DNA of 64,000 nucleotides from positions 95,043,345 through 95,107,344 of the forward strand of contig CP136061.1 in the NCBI GenBank assembly GCA_032622095.1, written 5' to 3'. The translations under genes and the position numbers were made by a program. The DNA comes from Siphonodentalium dalli (lineage: Eukaryota; Mollusca; Scaphopoda; Gadilida; Siphonodentaliidae). Below the pieces are notes generated by a model. That model searched no databases, had not been told where the DNA came from, and saw nothing but the letters and a program-made list of their open reading frames with translations. Below, in pieces: positions 31,663 through 42,179 of the stretch; positions within the stretch are counted from its first letter, which is position 1, and each line of letters begins with the position of its first letter.

Positions 31663-32053
31663 CACGCCTGATTATAGGGTGTCTGTCATTTGCAGAATGA
31701 GGTCCCCAGAGGATGAATTTAGTGATGCTATCCCGCATTCGCCCTCTGGGGACCTCATTCTGAAGGCCTCAACTTCTCGGGATTCTATTTCTTTTTTTAG
31801 TTTAGTTTCTCTATATTCCCAAATTTGCAGACGACACATTGCATAATCGAGGTTCCCAATGGGTGTACATCATAATATTCACCATTCTGGTCCTTCAATC
31901 GGAGTCTGTCTCCCATAGCAGATGAGACCATGCAGAATCAGGTCCCCAGAGGGTGAATTTGGTGATGCTAACCCCCTATGTGGGATAGCATCACTAAATT
32001 CACCCTCTGGGGACCTCATTCTGCAGATAACAGGCACTCTAAACTCAGACTTG
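31663..32053 (+). mobile_element. Family S MITE, 8-bp target duplication GATCTCCA
   Basis: Bounded by direct GATCTCCA (31655-31662 and 32054-32061). The left hairpin (31694-31762) has a shortened arm; the right hairpin (31934-32024, loop ACCCCCTATGTGGGAT) is complete. Central GTTCCCAATGGG and a decayed partner. Ends CTAAACTCAGACTTG. Confidence 0.9.
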
Positions 32054-32478
32054 GATCTCCAAAACATTGATTTTCAGGGTACATAATCTGGATTCATACG
32101 ACAAATCAGAAGTTATTATTTTTGTTGACTAAAATCCTTAAAATAGATATGATAGCAAATGCTAATTTCCATTATCCTTATACAAGATTATGAAGTATCA
32201 TTGGGAACATCCAGGGAATAACTTGATCATGAATATAGGAATTTCACAGAATTTATTTTCTGCTTGACGTGCATTCATGTGCTTAACCGCAAAGATTTAG
32301 AAATAGTTTAAATTTCCTGTCCTTTGGGGGGGAGGGGCATATAATATCATGCTTGAGGGTCCTTTGGGGCATGCGAGAGCTGGTGAATAGTATACCATGC
32401 TGTTGGTTGTAGAAATAAATATGAATGTGGTAGGTATTGTGTATATAAATGTGTTCCTCACATCGACTACACAATACA
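32054..32478. other. No gene; duplicate of 30785-30905
   Basis: 32310-32470 is the second copy of the 30.8-kb segment. Frames on minus (32283-32534) follow from it. Confidence 0.45.
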
Positions 32479-32606
32479 CAGTAATGCCCTAAATAATATG
32501 GCTGAGAGCTTTCCGATGAATGGCAACAAGCCATATTTCCAACTAAATGCTGAAAAGTTACCTATAATTCTGCTGTGGTTAAGGAGTCAATTATTTAGGG
32601 CATTAC
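32479..32606. mobile_element. Family P MITE, truncated, just upstream of a CELF exon
   Basis: The left arm keeps only its outer 25 bases (CAGTAATGCCCTAAATAAT); the right arm is nearly complete and ends GGGCATTAC. It lies about 60 bases before the splice acceptor of the first CELF exon, within the zone where a branch point is expected. Confidence 0.85.
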
Positions 32607-32665
32607 ATGTATTTACACTGTATACCAATTCCTATTCTAGAAGAAAATTATTTTTATATTTTCAG

Positions 32666-32847
32666 AATTATGAACTCACAGCCCCCTAAAAATGAACCTG
32701 ATCCCGACGCCATTAAGATGTTTGTGGGGCAGGTTCCACGGTCGATGGATGAAAACGACTTGAGAAATTTCTTTGAAGATGAATTGAAATTTGGACCAGT
32801 TTATCAATTGAATGTTCTCAGAGATAAAGTTACAGGACAAAGTAAAG
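32666..32847 (+). CDS. CELF1: CELF RNA-binding protein, exon with start codon and first half of RRM1
   Basis: Acceptor TATTTTCAG ends at 32665; ATG at 32670; donor GTATGG from 32848. The 178 coding bases give 59 codons plus one base (phase 1). The protein starts [18 protein letters not shown], followed by RNP2 (MFVGQV, about residues 18-23) and the first part of RRM1 up to VTGQSK. CELF proteins bind GU-rich RNA and control splicing, translation and decay. The segment between helix 1 and strand 2 ([11 protein letters not shown]) appears about three residues longer than in vertebrate CELF1 as I recall it. The acceptor shows that an upstream exon exists. Four untranslated bases precede ATG without a stop, so a longer in-frame N-terminus from another promoter is possible. 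Confidence 0.93.
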
Positions 32848-33154
32848 GTATGGTTATATTATATCAGATATATATACGTCATATTCTTGGAAGAATTCAC
32901 AGGCCCGGGGAAACTTTGTCATAATTTGCTTGAAATGCAGTAAGATGTCTCACATTGTAGCAAGTATTCAACATTTTCTTCACCTTCATGTACATGTACT
33001 AGGCTCTCGCTGTCTGATTGAGTATGATTCTAGATGAAGTCTATGCCATTTATTATTAGCTGATACTCGCATCAGCATGAGCAATCGCACCTAAGTTGAT
33101 AATCTTTGTCTGGTACTTCCTTGCACTCAATATCTGACCGTCTCTGGACACATC
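32848..33154 (+). other. CELF intron start
   Basis: First 307 bases of a 9231-bp intron (32848-42078). No conserved element can be recognised by eye. Bases 33147-33154 are the target duplication of the next MITE. Confidence 0.6.
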
Positions 33155-33611
33155 CAAGCCTGAGTTTAGTGTTCCTGTCATTTTCAGAATGAGGTCCCCA
33201 GAGGGTGAGTTTAGTGATGCTGTCCTGCATAGCAGGCTAGCATCACTAAATTAACCCTCTGGCAACCTCATTCTGCTTTGGCCTCATCTTCTCTGGAAAG
33301 TTTCTTTATTAAATCAAATTTCTACAGAAACCTCTTCACATAGATCTATTCTATTTCTTTTTTAGTTTAGTTTCTCTATATCCTCAGACGACATGTTGCA
33401 TAATTGAGGTTCCCATTGGGTGTACATCACAATTATCACCATTTGGGAACTTCAATCTGAGTCTATGTCTCAATAGCTGATGAGGCCATGCAGAATGAGG
33501 TCCCCAGAGGATGAATTTGGTGATGCTAGCCTGCTGTGCAGGATAGCGTCACTAAATTTAGCCTCTGGGGACCTCATTCTGCAAAGGACAGGCACACTAA
33601 ATTCAGACTTG
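33155..33611 (+). mobile_element. Family S MITE, 8-bp target duplication GACACATC
   Basis: A 457-bp copy, CAAGCCTGAGTTTAGTG to CTAAATTCAGACTTG, with direct GACACATC at 33147-33154 and 33612-33619. Both terminal hairpins and the central GTTCCCATTGGG/CCATTTGGGAAC hairpin are present, so this is the best model copy of the three-hairpin architecture. Confidence 0.93.
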
Positions 33612-34099
33612 GACACATCACTACTCAGTTTCTTACACAATATGTCTGACAGGAGACTCTTACAGTGCCGTTGTGATATTAATGTATGCATACTAACTGA
33701 CAGGAACTCATGTAAGACACAAAATTTATTCCCAGACTGTCACTGGTGACTGGTAATATCTGCTACTCAGTGTTATTACATAATGTGTCGTACAACACTG
33801 TGAAGATAGGTGTATGACGGCTGCCTCTAAACTGGCAGGAACTCAATTTAGAAGAAAACTTATTCGCAGATAATTACTGGTGATGGGTCACGTCTGCTAG
33901 CTACTCAGTGTATTACAGGATCTCTCCTACCGGGCTGTGACTATATGAGGTCTGCTTACGAAACTGCTAGAGGTAAACACAAGGACACAGTTGACATTCT
34001 CCTTGATTGTGTCTGGAAAACCTGGAATATATAGTTAAAAATAAGCAAAATTTGTCTCAAGTTAGATGTAATATGTCTGCATGGGTGATTTTATTTTTG
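33612..34099. repeat. Diverged tandem duplication, about 150-165-bp unit
   Basis: GGCAGGAACTCA, CTTATTCGCAGA/TTTATTCCCAGA and GCTACTCAGTGT recur between 33640-33790 and 33800-33930. Non-coding, in a CELF intron. Confidence 0.6.
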
Positions 34100-34410
34100 T
34101 CCCCCGAAAAATTAAATTTCGGGGGACTATAGAACCGGGCTCCGTCCGTCCGTCCATTCGTCCGGACGTTCATCGTCCGTCACACTTTTGAGTACTTTCA
34201 TGCTGTAATCATCTCCTCCTACAGATTTCATCCCAGAGATTTGAAACTTCAGAATATTGTTGCCCATATATTGAAGATGTGCAACATGTATGTAGATGAT
34301 GGAAATTTTTTTTTTTGACGGAGTGAATAACCCTTTTCGACTTAGAAAATTTCAACATTTTTTTTTATTTCTTTAACAAAGCGCTGTGGTCGACTGACCT
34401 TTTATTGGCA
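34100..34410 (+). repeat. Family D repeat with CCCCCGAAA/TTTCGGGGG hairpin start
   Basis: Opens with a short inverted pair (CCCCCGAAAAATT / AATTTCGGGGG), then CGTCCGTCCGTCC and words such as TTTTGAGTACTTTCATGC. Related fragments occur at 52840-53240 and 53570-55570. It lies in a CELF intron and has no ORF. Confidence 0.65.
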
Positions 34411-34529
34411 TTCAATTGGCCGTTATCGAAGGTCACTGTTTCCCCATGGACAGGTGCACCCTGCTCTCAGCAACTTATGCACAATAAGCTTCTACTGTGA
34501 CTTTCTGACAGAGAGCTTGCACATACAAG

Positions 34530-35132
34530 CAGGCTAGCATCAATAAATTCACCCTCTGGGGACCTCATTCTGCTTAGGCCTCATCATCTGGGAAGTATCA
34601 ATGTTATAAAATTAAAATTGTATTTAGTTACTTTTTCCTTTCTGTTCAGTCACTAAATTCACCCTCTGGGAACCTCATTCTGCAAATGTCAGACACATTA
34701 AAATCTGGCTTGGTCCACAGAGAGCGGTCTAGCGTCATCAAATTCATCCTCTGGTTTCCTCATTTTGCATGGCCTCATCTGCAATGGGAGATGTAGACAC
34801 AGATTTAAGTTCACAGATGGTGTGGCCACATTTACCTCTGCAAATTACTTCTGCATTGCTGATTGCTATAGTAAATTATGAGGGCTGCGTTGATCAATTC
34901 GGTTATGCAATGTGTCGTCTGCCAAATTGGGAATATAGAGAAACTAAACTAAAAAGGAGCATTCTAAAGAAACTAAAAAATAAATATACTTTCCAGAGAA
35001 GATGAGGCATAAGAAGAATGAGGTCCTCAAAAGGTGAATTTAGTTATACTAGCAACTGTGTGAGGTAGAGTCACTAAATTCACCTTCTGGGGACCTCATT
35101 CTGCAAATGTCTGGCACCTTATTTTCAGGTCT
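34530..35132. mobile_element. Two decayed family S copies
   Basis: 34530-34713 retains one and a half hairpins and the TAAAATCTGGCTTGG end. 34720-35132 retains the TTCACAGATGG/centre region, a right hairpin at 35017-35103 and a decayed terminus. The frame at 34769-35005 is part of the second copy. Confidence 0.6.
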
Positions 35133-36332
35133 GCTTCACTCATAAAATTCTAACACAATGTAAATATAAATGTAAATATAAATGTAAATGTAAATATAAG
35201 TGTAAATATAAATGGATTTTCCCGGAGTTGTGGAATTTGGTCTGGACACCTCTAGCCATGTTCTGGCTTACCGATTCAGTCTCATCCATACGCAATCACC
35301 ATTTTGCAGACCGACTGCTTTTCACTGTAAAAATGGTCCAGAAGATGATGGACCCTATAAGTGACTTATTTCATTTGTCAGACTGCTTTTCATTTGAATA
35401 TCCCGACTTTTGCCGGAGTAGAACGAAGTATTTTAGTCCCGAATACTAGGAATTCCTAATTTTTTTCTATTTTCATGTCAGCGCCATAGACTAAATATTT
35501 CATCTATATGTCAGCGCGCTGTTTGTATTTCCCGATTCCTGGATTCGTGTCGAGCTCTCATCTAGCTTCTCTCTGTTATCGATAAGAGACACCACTAGTA
35601 GAGATTGGTTTCATATTACAAGTTTTAAATAGCAAAGATATGAATAATGATACATGATATGTTGTGACTAAATGTTTCCATTTCCGTCATGTTTCATTTA
35701 CAAAAATGTTACAACAACACGTACAGCATCACACAATCGAAAATGAGTGCTTGATAATATTTGAATATTCAGAAGGGCAAGGTAATTTTTCATTATATCG
35801 CTGTGTGCTTCCGAGCTTAGACTCCGCGGAATAGATGGAAAGTACTGAGGATTCCGATTGGTTCTCTGCTGTTAATACATAGTGTGATATTTGCGAGGTA
35901 GACTGTATAAATATGTTGTAAATGACTCACTGACGCTCTCGTATGTGACTAGCAATACATATCCAATAAACTCAGCACTCCAGGTGGAACCTGACCAATG
36001 TGAAATCAATAACACAATTGGTTTGCTGACATCTTCATATTGTGCTGGGCATTGGCATAGACAACAGCTGACGTCTTTATATTGTGCTGGCATCAGAAAC
36101 TTGTTCCAATTTGCAGACAGACTCAGCGGTGCTGACAGGGTCATGTTACAAAAGAAGCCGTATAAATAAGATTGGTAGGCTCGTTGTCACCAGGGAACAA
36201 CGGGGCATTAAAGGTATAACATTCAACAGGACTCGTTTTCACCAGGGAAGGGAGGGGGGGCATTAAATGTACAACATACAGAAGGGCTCGTTGTCACCAT
36301 GGAATGGCAGGGGGAATTAAAGGTACAGCATA
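35133..36332. other. CELF intron, no gene; short tandem repeats
   Basis: 35158-35212 is a (TAAATA/TGTAAA) short tandem repeat. 36176-36332 holds three copies of a unit of about 55 bp with CTCGTTGTCACCA and GGCATTAAAGGTA. The remaining sequence and the frames at 35228-35449 and 35872-36169 show nothing recognisable. Confidence 0.5.
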
Positions 36333-36545
36333 CAATAATGCCCTAAATAATCAAGTCCTTAACCACAGCAGAATTATGGGTAACTTTTCAGGATTTAGTC
36401 GGAAATATGGTTTGTTGCCATTCATCGGAAAGCTCTCCCCGAGAGCTTTCCGATGAATGGCAACAAGCCATATTTCCGCCTAAATCCTGAAAAGTTACCC
36501 ATAATTCTGCTGTGGTTAAGGAGTCGATTATTTAGGGCATTACTG
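36333..36545. mobile_element. Family P palindromic MITE, full length (213 bp)
   Basis: TA-flanked. CAATAATGCCCTAAATAATC (one change from CAGT) to ...GATTATTTAGGGCATTACTG. The centre CTCTCCCCGAGAG is near 36439. The right TA (36546-36547) is also the left TA of the adjacent family G element. Confidence 0.92.
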
Positions 36546-36547
36546 TA

Positions 36548-36912
36548 CAACAGGGCTCAGCCTTGTTAATTAGCGTTGGCTATATGCTGAGCCAAGGCAA
36601 ATAAATGTCTAGGCGAATAGAAATTTCATCTCCTATTTTTTGGCTGAGGCAAATCTCAGAACCTGCCAATGTTTTGTGCAAAATTGAAACCAATTGTTGA
36701 TGACATTGTCTTAGTGTCGCACTATGGAAGTCTGCAGACAGCAAAACATCATTGTTGAATGCCAAGGACTACTGAAATAACAATGATTTATACACATGTA
36801 GCTTGATAATTAGCAATTTTATTTAAGACAACCAAGCAAGGTATGCCATGGATAATAGACCGAGGAAATATTTCTGGCCATAGGCAAACTTTTGCTAATT
36901 AACAGGCTGTTG
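36548..36912. mobile_element. Family G DNA element, TA target site
   Basis: Starts CAACAGGGCTCAGCCTTGTT and ends GCTAATTAACAGGCTGTTG: inverted ends with a 7-base gap, flanked by TA on both sides. An inverted fragment of its left end lies at 37499-37545, and parts of its body recur inverted at about 55730-55800. No transposase. Confidence 0.7.
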
Positions 36913-37097
36913 TATGTACAGACTCGGTCAATCTGCCTATATGTATATGCTTATTTTTCCATAGATAATTCCATGGTGGATCTAAAGGATTTGTAGCTCA
37001 CCATAGCATGGCTGTGTGTATTAACACAGACTTACAATGTGTGTACTTCTCATGATACTGTGAAATAGCTACCTGTAGCTGTGAAGTCATTCGTAGG

Positions 37098-37290
37098 CCT
37101 CAAAATATGGTGCTCGACATTTGCAGAATAAGGTCCCCAGAATGTGAATTTAGTGACGCTACCCTGCCCAGCTGGCTAGTATTACTAAATTCATCCTCTG
37201 GGGGACTTCCTTCTTCATGGCCTCATCTTCTATATGAGACCTAGACACGGGTTTAAGTTCCCAGGTGGTGAAGATGGTGATGTGCACACT
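37098..37290 (+). mobile_element. Family S MITE fragment
   Basis: GACATTTGCAGAATAAGGTCCCC hairpin region at 37123-37212, followed by the start of the centre (GTTCCCAGGTGGTGAAG); the right half is missing. Confidence 0.6.
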
Positions 37291-37336
37291 AAAGCATATT
37301 AAAGATCATTAAAACATGAGGTACGATGACGAGATA

Positions 37337-37545
37337 CAGTAATGCTCTAAATAATCGACTCCTTAACCACAGCAGAATTATGGGTAATTTTTCAGGATTT
37401 AGTCGGAAATATGGCTTGTTGCCATTCATCGGAAAGCTCTCAGGGCGAGCTTTCCGATGAATGGCAACAAGCCATATTTCCGACTATACATAACTTTTCA
37501 GCATATAGCCAACGCTAATTAACAAGGCTGAGCCCTGTTGTAACA
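37337..37545. mobile_element. Family P MITE joined to an inverted family G end
   Basis: The left arm is complete from CAGTAATGCTC. The right arm breaks off near 37492 (CCGACTATACATAAC), and 37499-37545 is the exact reverse complement of about 44 bases of the family G left end (36548-36590). Confidence 0.75.
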
Positions 37546-38214
37546 GTATCATGAGAATTACACACATGTGTTCAATTTTGCTCATCAATGATTCCAGGCC
37601 TGGAAAAGTCTGGAAAATGGCACCTTTTGGTAGGGTTATGTGGAAAAAGTCATGAAGAAATACCCCCCCCCCCCTCCATCCCCTAGGCAATACCTCCTCC
37701 CCCCAGGCAATACCTCCTCCCCCTAGGCAAGGGGTTAGAAAAATCATGGAATTGCACTCCATCCATCGCTAACAAAAAATGTATTAAACAATAGTCCGCT
37801 AACTTGACCCATCTGATTATGCTCCGTGCCCGGAGTCAGATCGCATTTTTTATTACAGCTGTGAAACTTCCTGGTTGAGCCTTTGACATTCAAATTCAAT
37901 GTCGCTATTGAAAGTGAATCCTTATTTTCCCATATTGATAAAAAAACTTATTACAATGCCCAGACAATGTTTGTTCCGGGTTGCATGGTTGTTAAACAGA
38001 CCATTGAGTCGAGAGTTGGATTGCTAGTTGTGACAACAATCCATCTAAGTAAAGTGCAATTTGTGCTTAAAACAGATTGCCATCACCAATATGGGTGACA
38101 CGGCTTTGGTCAGCCATGCACAATCGAAGAAAATTTGATTTTGTGAGTGACAATATTTAGGCTATCTACTGGTCAACAGAAATAGCTGGCTGGGATAGTA
38201 GAACGACTGATTAT
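37546..38214. other. CELF intron, no gene
   Basis: 37592-37660 resembles the body of the 54-kb element (CCTGGAAAAGTCTGGAAAAT). 37664-37735 is C-rich with three copies of AGGCAATACCTCC. The 71-codon frame at 37883-38098 has no recognised domain. Confidence 0.5.
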
Positions 38215-39710
38215 CACTAAATTCACCCTCGGGATTCACCCTCTGGGAACCTCATTCTGCATGGCCTTTACTGAGATATAGACTCAGATTGAAATTCCCA
38301 AATGGTGAATATTGTGATGAACACCCATTGGGAACCTCGATTAATACAATGTGTCATCTGCCAATTTTGGATATATAGAGAAACTAAACTAAAAAAGAGA
38401 TAGAATCTATGTGAAGAAGTTTCTAATAGAAATTTGATAATAAAGGAATTTCCAGAGAAGATGAGGCCTAAGCAGAATGAGGTTCCCAGAGGGTGACTTT
38501 AGTGATGCTAGCAGAAAAGATGAGGCCTAAGCAGAATGAGGTTCCCAGAGGGTGAATTTGGTGATGCTAGCCTGCTATGTGGGATAGTGTCACTAAATTC
38601 ACCCTCTGGGGACCTCATTCTGCAAATGAACGACCCACTAAACTCAGGCTTCTGTGGTTATCATCTCATAGATATATTAGATGTTGTCAAATGCCCTGAT
38701 AGAGTCTTCAGGATAACGCTGAAGAGTTCCTATCGTAAGGGATGCACATGGGTATGAACACTGCATTTGTGTGATAAATTGCACTGGTACTTCTTTAATT
38801 TACTTCCAGTCATCGTAAAGTGATGGAAGGTGACTGGTATTAAAATACATTGAGACAAATGCATTCGGTGTGAATAAGTTCTTGAAAATCCAATTAGTTC
38901 TATAGGTCTTTGAGTGACAAGCTATTGAGACAGTGAAAAACCACAGCTCTCTCTGGAGAATCGTGGGTTCTTCAGGGAATATTTTGCAAATTAAATTTTC
39001 TGAGCTCATTACTGCAACCTTGAGAGTATAAAAGCACGCTCAATACATGGCAGCATCGCACTTAGTATATATTTTTTATAAATAATCAATGAAACTAAAC
39101 TAAAAAAGAGATAGAATCTATGTGAATAAATTTCTATGAAATTTGATGATAAAGGAACTTTTCAGACAAGATGAGGCCTAAGCAGAATGAGGTGCCCAGA
39201 GGGTGAATTTAGTGATGCTGGCCCGCTATGCTGGATAGTGTTACAAAATTCACCCTCTGGGGCCTCATTCTGCAAATGACAGGCACACTAAACTCAGGCT
39301 TCTGTGGTTATCTCATATGCCCTGATAGAGTCTTCAGAATAACGCTGAAGAGTTCCTATCGTAAGGGATGCAAATGGGTATGAACAATGCATTTGTGGGA
39401 TAAATTGCACTAGTACTTCTTTAATTTACTTCCAGTCATCGTAAAGTGCTGGAAGGTGACTGGTATTAAAATACATTGAGACAAATGCATTTGGGGTGAA
39501 TAAGTTCTTGAAAATCCAATTAGTTCTATATGTCTTTGAGTGACAAGCTATTGAGACAGTGAAAAACCACAGCTCTCTCTGGAGAATCGTGGGTGCTTCA
39601 GGGAATATTTTGCAAATCAAATTTTCTGAGCTCATTATTGCAGTCCTTGAGAGTATAAAAGCATGCTCAATACATGGCGGCATCGGACTTAGTATTTTTT
39701 TTATAAATAA
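38215..39710. repeat. Tandem duplication of about 690 bp containing family S
   Basis: 38380-39085 and 39090-39710 match as direct copies: the end of a family S element followed by about 430 bp of unrelated sequence (TAACGCTGAAGAGTTCCTAT, CTGAGCTCATTA, GAGTATAAAAGCA). The second copy lacks about 30 bases (ATATATTAGATG part) and has scattered changes. A smaller direct repeat of 59 bp (GATGAGGCCTAAGCAGAATG) sits at 38460/38519. The related minus-strand frames at 38800-39009 and 39426-39683 are shared by duplication; no known protein is recognised. Confidence 0.82.
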
Positions 39711-40150
39711 TCAAAGCATCCCTACAAGATTGATATGAGATCAGCAAAAAACGGCTATGACGTGCAAGCTACTAGTAGGAATAATCCGACAATAGGATAT
39801 TGGAACACTGCTCGTGGCTGAGGCGCAATACAGAAGCTCGAAAAAAAATGTGATCTGAGACCAAATAACCTGTTATGTCTGAGAATGAATTTCAATTTAG
39901 ATAGAGTAGGATTTCTGATTTCGCATCACAACATTTGTAATTAAATTCTTCTGAAATCGGGAGTCTATTATCGTCATCATTATCGTTCTGTCTCAGAGAA
40001 TCTGATTCGACATAGTGCAGTGATAGTGTAGTTTGCAGAGCTTTCTCAGCCTGTTTGTAACAGGGAATCTCAATATAGAATCAGGATTCAAAACCTAAAC
40101 AAGATAGTCTGGACCAAAAGTGGTTACTCTGCCTATTCTACTGTATATGC
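39711..40150. other. CELF intron, no gene
   Basis: No repeat or coding signal recognised. Confidence 0.4.
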
Positions 40151-40380
40151 AAGCCTGTGAATAGTGTGTCTGACATTTGCAGAATGAGGTCCCCAGAGGG
40201 TAAAATTAGTGATGCTACCCCATACAGCAGGCTAGCATCACCAAATTCACCCTCTGGGAATCTCATTCTGCTTAAGCCTCTTCTTCTGGGAAATCTATAT
40301 AGTCTTAAATTAACATTGTTTTTAGTTACTTTTCTCTTTTGTGCAGTTTCTATATCACAAATTTGCTGAAGAAAAAATAA
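40151..40380 (+). mobile_element. Family S MITE, left half (variant subfamily)
   Basis: CAAGCCTGTGAATAGTGTG, the left hairpin (40181-40268) and the centre typical of the variant (AACATTGTTTTTAGTTAC); the right half is absent. Confidence 0.7.
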
Positions 40381-40430
40381 AATGCTAATCTAGGATAGGA
40401 TAATTTTTATTTACAATATACACAGATATA

Positions 40431-40643
40431 CAGTAACGCCCTAAGTAATTGACTCTTTAACTACAGCAGAATTATGGGTAACTTTTCAGGATTTAGTCGG
40501 AAATATGGCTTGTTGCCATTCATCGGAAAGCTCTCGGGGAGAGCTTTCCAATGAATGGCAACAAGCCATATTTCCGACTAAATCCTGAAAAGATACCCAT
40601 AATTCTGCTGTAGTTCAAGAGTCGATTACTTAGGGCATTACTG
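40431..40643. mobile_element. Family P palindromic MITE, full length (213 bp)
   Basis: TA-flanked, CAGTAACGCCCTAAGTAAT start. Arm-specific variants are mirrored: CTACAGC on the left and GCTGTAG on the right, where other copies have CCACAGC/GCTGTGG. Confidence 0.92.
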
Positions 40644-40744
40644 TATATAAATATAATGGAATATGCATGTTTATTGATAGGGGTGATGTAGTCATGACTG
40701 ACATGTCTTCCTATCGCCCATTCCACCCTGTATCAGTTACTTTT

Positions 40745-40960
40745 TCTAAGTATCTAGTCTCAAATTAACATTGTTTTAGTTACTTTTTTCCCTTCTGTTC
40801 AGTTTCTATATCACCTAATTTGCAGAAGATAAATTGCTTAATTGAGGTGACTAATTGGTGAACATCACCAACTTCAACAGGGGAAGTTCAATCTGATACT
40901 AGGTCTCCCATAGAAGTTGATGCCTAAGCAGAATGAGGACTGGAAGAATGTGATTGAGAA
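40745..40960 (+). mobile_element. Family S MITE fragment (variant centre)
   Basis: Contains the variant centre (AGTTACTTTTTTCCC, GTGACTAATTGGTGAACATC, GGTCTCCCATAG) and the start of a right hairpin; the ends are missing. Confidence 0.6.
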
Positions 40961-41024
40961 TTCTAGGCTAAAATAAGGAACAATTAGATAAGTGGGATAA
41001 GTGTTGCGAATAACTCCTGACGTT

Positions 41025-41425
41025 TTAACCCTTTACCCAACAGAAGGGCCCTGTGCCAATGCATTCTCTTATATATGCGAGTCGACCATAGGTCGCCTCG
41101 CATATATAAGAGAATGCATTGGCTTAACACATTAACAATTATAAAATTGTTAAAGAATGTAAGAAAAAAATGGTAAAAAGTGTTAAAAAAAGATTTTTTT
41201 TAGGCCAATGCATTCTCTTATATATGCGAGGCGACCTATGGTCGACTCGCATATATAAGAGAATGCATTGGCACAGGGCATAACTGTAACTATCACAATG
41301 TGGTCAAGGAGCCGGTTCCAATGATATCCATATTTGTATGGTTCTATTGAGACAGACCGAAGATATTTTAGGCTGTTGAAGCTTTATTTGGCCGGTTTTG
41401 GCTGGTTTGTTGGGTAAAGGGTTAA
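41025..41425. mobile_element. piggyBac-like MITE with two complementary hairpins (copy 3)
   Basis: TTAA at 41025-41028 and 41422-41425 with CCCTTTACCCAACA inverted ends. Hairpins at about 41056-41124 and 41203-41272. It is in a CELF intron on the transcribed strand. Close to copies 1 and 2 in sequence, so the family spread recently. Confidence 0.92.
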
Positions 41426-41796
41426 TATTAGGTGTAAAAAATTACCTTTGATTTCTCTAATGTGCCGGAAAAAATATAGAGCAGGTCGGTTACATGTACC
41501 GGTAGGTGGAAAAAGAAGTTCCCTTTTATCTTGCTCACCCCAATGCTTAACCCCTAAGCACCAACAGGCAGGTAAATGCAGTTTATAAAGAAACAATCAA
41601 CTCTTTCACAAACCTTCATTCGGAATAATTATGTTATTTTATGTCATTCCCTTTCCCACAAATCAGATAAAATTTTCAAACATGAACAACATCATGCAAT
41701 ATTCTTTTAAAAGTTAAATAATGCTCATATTCGCATATATACCAGTAAGAGAATGCAATGGCTTACAAGGTCAATGTAAATATTTTTTGGTCAATG

Positions 41797-41941
41797 TCGG
41801 AAATATGGCTTGTTGCCATTCATCAGAAAGCTCCCAGTGAGAGCTTTCCAATGAATGGCAACAAGCATATTTCCGACTAAAGCCTGAAAAATTACGCATA
41901 ATTCTGCTGTGGTTAAGGAGTCGGTATTTAGGGCATTACTG
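41797..41941. mobile_element. Family P MITE, left-truncated, upstream of CELF exon 2
   Basis: Starts inside the left arm (GTCGGAAATATGGCTTG); the right arm is complete to GGGCATTACTG. Ends 137 bases before the 83-nt exon. Confidence 0.85.
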
Positions 41942-42078
41942 TACAAGAGAATGCATGAGTACAGGGTTTTGGCAAAAATTCATGAAGTTCCAGTCATGGA
42001 AAGGTTAATGTGAATAATATTTTCAAATGATAAGTTTCCCTAATACCATATTAATATGAATAATATCTTCTCTTGCAG

Positions 42079-42161
42079 GTTGTTGTTTTGTTACATTTTA
42101 TACACGAAAGGCAGCTTTAGATGCTCAGAATGGTCTACACAATATTAAAACTATGTCCGGG
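42079..42161 (+). CDS. CELF1: CELF RNA-binding protein, 83-nt exon, second part of RRM1
   Basis: Acceptor CTCTTGCAG before 42079 and donor GTAAGT from 42162. It completes the Gly codon begun in the previous exon and encodes [16 protein letters not shown]...HNIKTMSG, including RNP1 (KGCCFVTF across the junction). Its length of 83 nt matches the conserved CELF exon structure as I recall it and ends in phase 0. Skipping it would shift the frame. It is bracketed by palindromic MITEs 137 bases upstream and 114 bases downstream. Confidence 0.95.
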
Positions 42162-42179
42162 GTAAGTTCACTATATTCA

